Source of the DNA: Flavobacteriales bacterium UBA720
GTDB taxonomy: Bacteria > Bacteroidota > Bacteroidia > Flavobacteriales > Weeksellaceae
DNA: 14,814 nucleotides
NCBI GenBank assembly: GCA_002297505.1
Contig: DBLQ01000066.1
Span: forward strand, 1 to 14,814
Direction of reading: 5' to 3'
The notes beneath the pieces are model-generated. The model was not told where the DNA came from and ran no database searches. It was given only the letters and a program-made list of their open reading frames with translations. Shown here piece after piece: positions 13,317-14,814 of this stretch. The position numbers and the translations under genes were made by a program. Every line of letters begins with the position of its first letter. The stretch's first letter is position 1.

Positions 13317-13382
13317 CTTTGCAGGGGGCAGAAAACACCTTCCGAAGTCAGGGTTTTGTATGGATTTTAAAATGGATTAGTG

Positions 13383-13814
13383 ATGAACGATAACAACAAA
13401 AAGCAATTGAAAAAGACAGGACGCCGCCCCAAAGAAGACCCGGCGACCATTCGCTATACGATTTCCTTTAACGAGCAGGAACACGCCCGTTTTCTTGCCC
13501 TTTTTGATAAATCAGGTATGCAGGTAAAGGCGCACTTTATAACGTCCTGCATCTTTGACAAGACCATAAAGACCATCCAGATTGACAAGGGAACGGTTGA
13601 TTTTTATATGCGGCTGACCTCTTTTCACAGCCAGTTCCGTTCCATCGGTGTGAACTATAACCAAATTGTAAAGCTGTTGTACAAGAATTTTTCCGAGAAA
13701 AAGGCGGCTGCGTTTCTGTACAAACTGGAAAAACAGACGGCTGAAATGGCAATGCTGTGTCAGAAAATCATTCAGATTACCGAAAAATTTGAGGAAGAAC
13801 ACCTAAAAAAATAA
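13383..13814 (+). CDS. mobA: MobA, relaxosome accessory protein
   Basis: A 143-residue, basic, cytoplasmic protein of the MobA/MobC type found before the relaxase gene in Bacteroidetes elements. After a Lys/Arg-rich start (K-K-T-G-R-R-P-K), residues 21-60 look like a ribbon-helix-helix DNA-binding fold (T-I-R-Y-T-I-S-F-N-E-Q-E-H-A-R-F). Then G-V-N-Y-N-Q-I-V-K (89-97) matches the conserved N-x-N-Q-I motif of MobC-like proteins, and the C-terminus is helical. It should bind oriT and load the relaxase. I chose ATG at 13383; an in-frame GTG directly before it (13380) is possible and adds one residue. It precedes mobB by 7 bp. Confidence 0.87.
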   Translation: MNDNNKKQLKKTGRRPKEDPATIRYTISFNEQEHARFLALFDKSGMQVKAHFITSCIFDKTIKTIQIDKGTVDFYMRLTSFHSQFRSIGVNYNQIVKLLYKNFSEKKAAAFLYKLEKQTAEMAMLCQKIIQITEKFEEEHLKK

Positions 13815-13821
13815 TGTAATA

Positions 13822-14801
13822 GTGATAGCGAAAATCGGAAGAAGCGGAAATTTATACGGGGCATTGGCGTACAATCAGCTTAAAGTGGAGAATGAAAACG
13901 GGCAGATTTTGTTTGCCAACAAGATGATTGAAACCGCAAGCGGTCATTATTCCGTGGCACAATTAGCACAATCTTTTGCGCCTTACCTGATAGCCAACCG
14001 AAACACCGAGAAACATACGCTGCATATTTCGCTCAATCCTGACCCAAACGACAAGGTAAATGATGATAAGTTTCGGGAAATGGCAGAACAGTATATGCGG
14101 GAAATGGGTTACGGAGAACAGCCTTTTGTGGTATTCAAACACACGGATATTGACCGCAACCATATACACATTGTATCGGTTTGCGTGGACGAGCAGGGTA
14201 AAAAGATTTCGGATAAATTCGAGAAAATGCGGTCTATGAATGTATGCCGTGAACTGGAAAGACAACACGGGCTGATACCCGCAACAGACAAAGAGCGCAA
14301 CCAAACTGATAAGGTTTTCCGTCCGGTAGATTATCGGACAGGAGATGTAAAGAGCCAAATCGCTTCGGTCGTTCGCCACCTGCCGAACTACTACCAGTAC
14401 CAAACTTTGGGCGAGTACAATGCCCTGCTTTCCCTCTTCAATATTACCGCCGAGAAAATCGAGGGCGAATTACAGGGAAAGATGCAGCAGGGCTTATTAT
14501 ATATTCCGCTAAATGAAAAAGGCGAAAGAGCCGGGCATCCGTTCAAGGCTTCGCTGTTCGGAAAGAGCGCAGGGCTTCCGGCATTGGAACTGCATTTTGC
14601 GAAATGCAAAACCGCTTTGAAAGACAGCCCCACCAAGCAGACCCTAAAATCTGCCGTTACCATCGCCTTGAAAACCACTGGCGATGAACAGGCATTTAAA
14701 AAGCAGTTATCGGAACAGGGCATTAACGTAGTAGTGCGCCAAAATGATACAGGTCGTATTTATGGTATCACATTTATTGACCACAATTCCAAATCAGTTT
14801 G
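13822..14801 (+). CDS. mobB: MobB relaxase, 3' end cut by the adapter
   Basis: The N-terminal 326 residues of a relaxase of the MobA/VirD2 type (PF03432-like), which nicks oriT and stays bound to the transferred strand. The metal-binding motif is clear: H107-x-D109-x-x-R-N-H114-I-H116, followed by I-V-S-V. An earlier H-T-L-H-I-S-L-N-P-D-P (65-75) is also typical. Tyr 17 in A-L-A-Y-N-Q is the likely catalytic residue, by comparison with the Y-N-x-N-K-V start of related proteins. The start is GTG at 13822, since no ATG fits in frame. The frame appears to end with TGA at 14800-14802, but its A is the first base of the adapter. The true protein very probably continues, most likely with Trp (TGG), as relatives read K-S-V-W-N-G-S. 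Full-length relatives are longer. Confidence 0.92.
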
Positions 14802-14814
14802 AGATCGGAAGAGC
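14802..14814. other. Illumina adapter remnant at right end
   Basis: The last 13 bases, AGATCGGAAGAGC, are the standard Illumina adapter start. They are not part of the organism's DNA. The first adapter base completes a false TGA stop for the relaxase frame. Confidence 0.98.

Larger units (their letters stand above)
12683..13382. other. Non-coding traA-mobA region, candidate oriT and divergent promoters
   Basis: About 700 bp without a convincing gene. Frames at 12733-13032 and 13040-13291 are open but have no protein-like composition and overlap repeats and hairpins. The left third has T-rich DNA with repeated TGCA-AGGTA elements and an octamer array; the right third has four hairpins in a row. 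A plus-strand promoter for mobA could use TTACTTTG at 13118-13125 (7 of 8 matches to TAnnTTTG), giving a leader of about 250 bases. In related elements the origin of transfer lies next to the relaxase genes, so oriT is most likely here, but no nick site can be named from sequence alone. Confidence 0.6.

Overview
The window looks like part of an integrative conjugative element (a Bacteroidetes conjugative transposon of the CTnDOT type) from a low-GC member of the Bacteroidota. Gene content and order resemble elements of Flavobacteriia or Sphingobacteriia such as Chryseobacterium, Elizabethkingia and Sphingobacterium. That host guess is inference from gene order and protein style; nothing here fixes the genus. 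Both ends are Illumina adapter sequence, so this is the full read or contig of one library molecule and the outermost genes are cut artificially.

Layout, left to right. Bases 13-6010 on the minus strand hold the transfer-apparatus operon, transcribed right to left: traE (pilin-like), traF, traG (VirB4-like ATPase), traI, traJ (VirB6-like), traK (VirB8-like), an unrecognised 142-residue protein, and the first 27 codons of a probable traL. Bases 6011-6201 are a divergent control region with three copies of a TGGC-type decamer. Bases 6202-10843 on the plus strand are a visibly more AT-rich cargo operon: a 713-residue OLD-family ATPase/TOPRIM nuclease, a 609-residue UvrD-like helicase (together a Gabija-type anti-phage system), and a third gene of 217 residues with a DUF5710-like N-terminus and two CxxC pairs. 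Bases 10859-12682 on the minus strand hold the regulatory/partition end of the tra operon: traA (ParA-like), a DUF3408 protein (traB-like) and traD. Bases 12683-13382 are about 700 bp of non-coding DNA packed with repeats and hairpins, the best place for oriT and for the divergent tra/mob promoters. Bases 13383-14801 on the plus strand are mobA (relaxosome accessory) and mobB (relaxase, truncated by the adapter).

How it works together: MobA and MobB would process oriT, and the Tra proteins would build the type IV secretion channel. The defence cargo sits where traD would normally run into traE, in the opposite direction. A perfect 10-bp hairpin ends the traABD transcript exactly at the traD stop codon, so traE onward must use a separate promoter in 6011-6201.

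Most notable points: the Gabija-like pair has a possible third partner gene; the TraG Walker A motif carries Leu in place of the expected Ser/Thr; eight degenerate 8-bp repeats are framed by an inverted repeat between traA and mobA; four consecutive hairpins precede mobA; and the stop codon of the relaxase is completed by the adapter.
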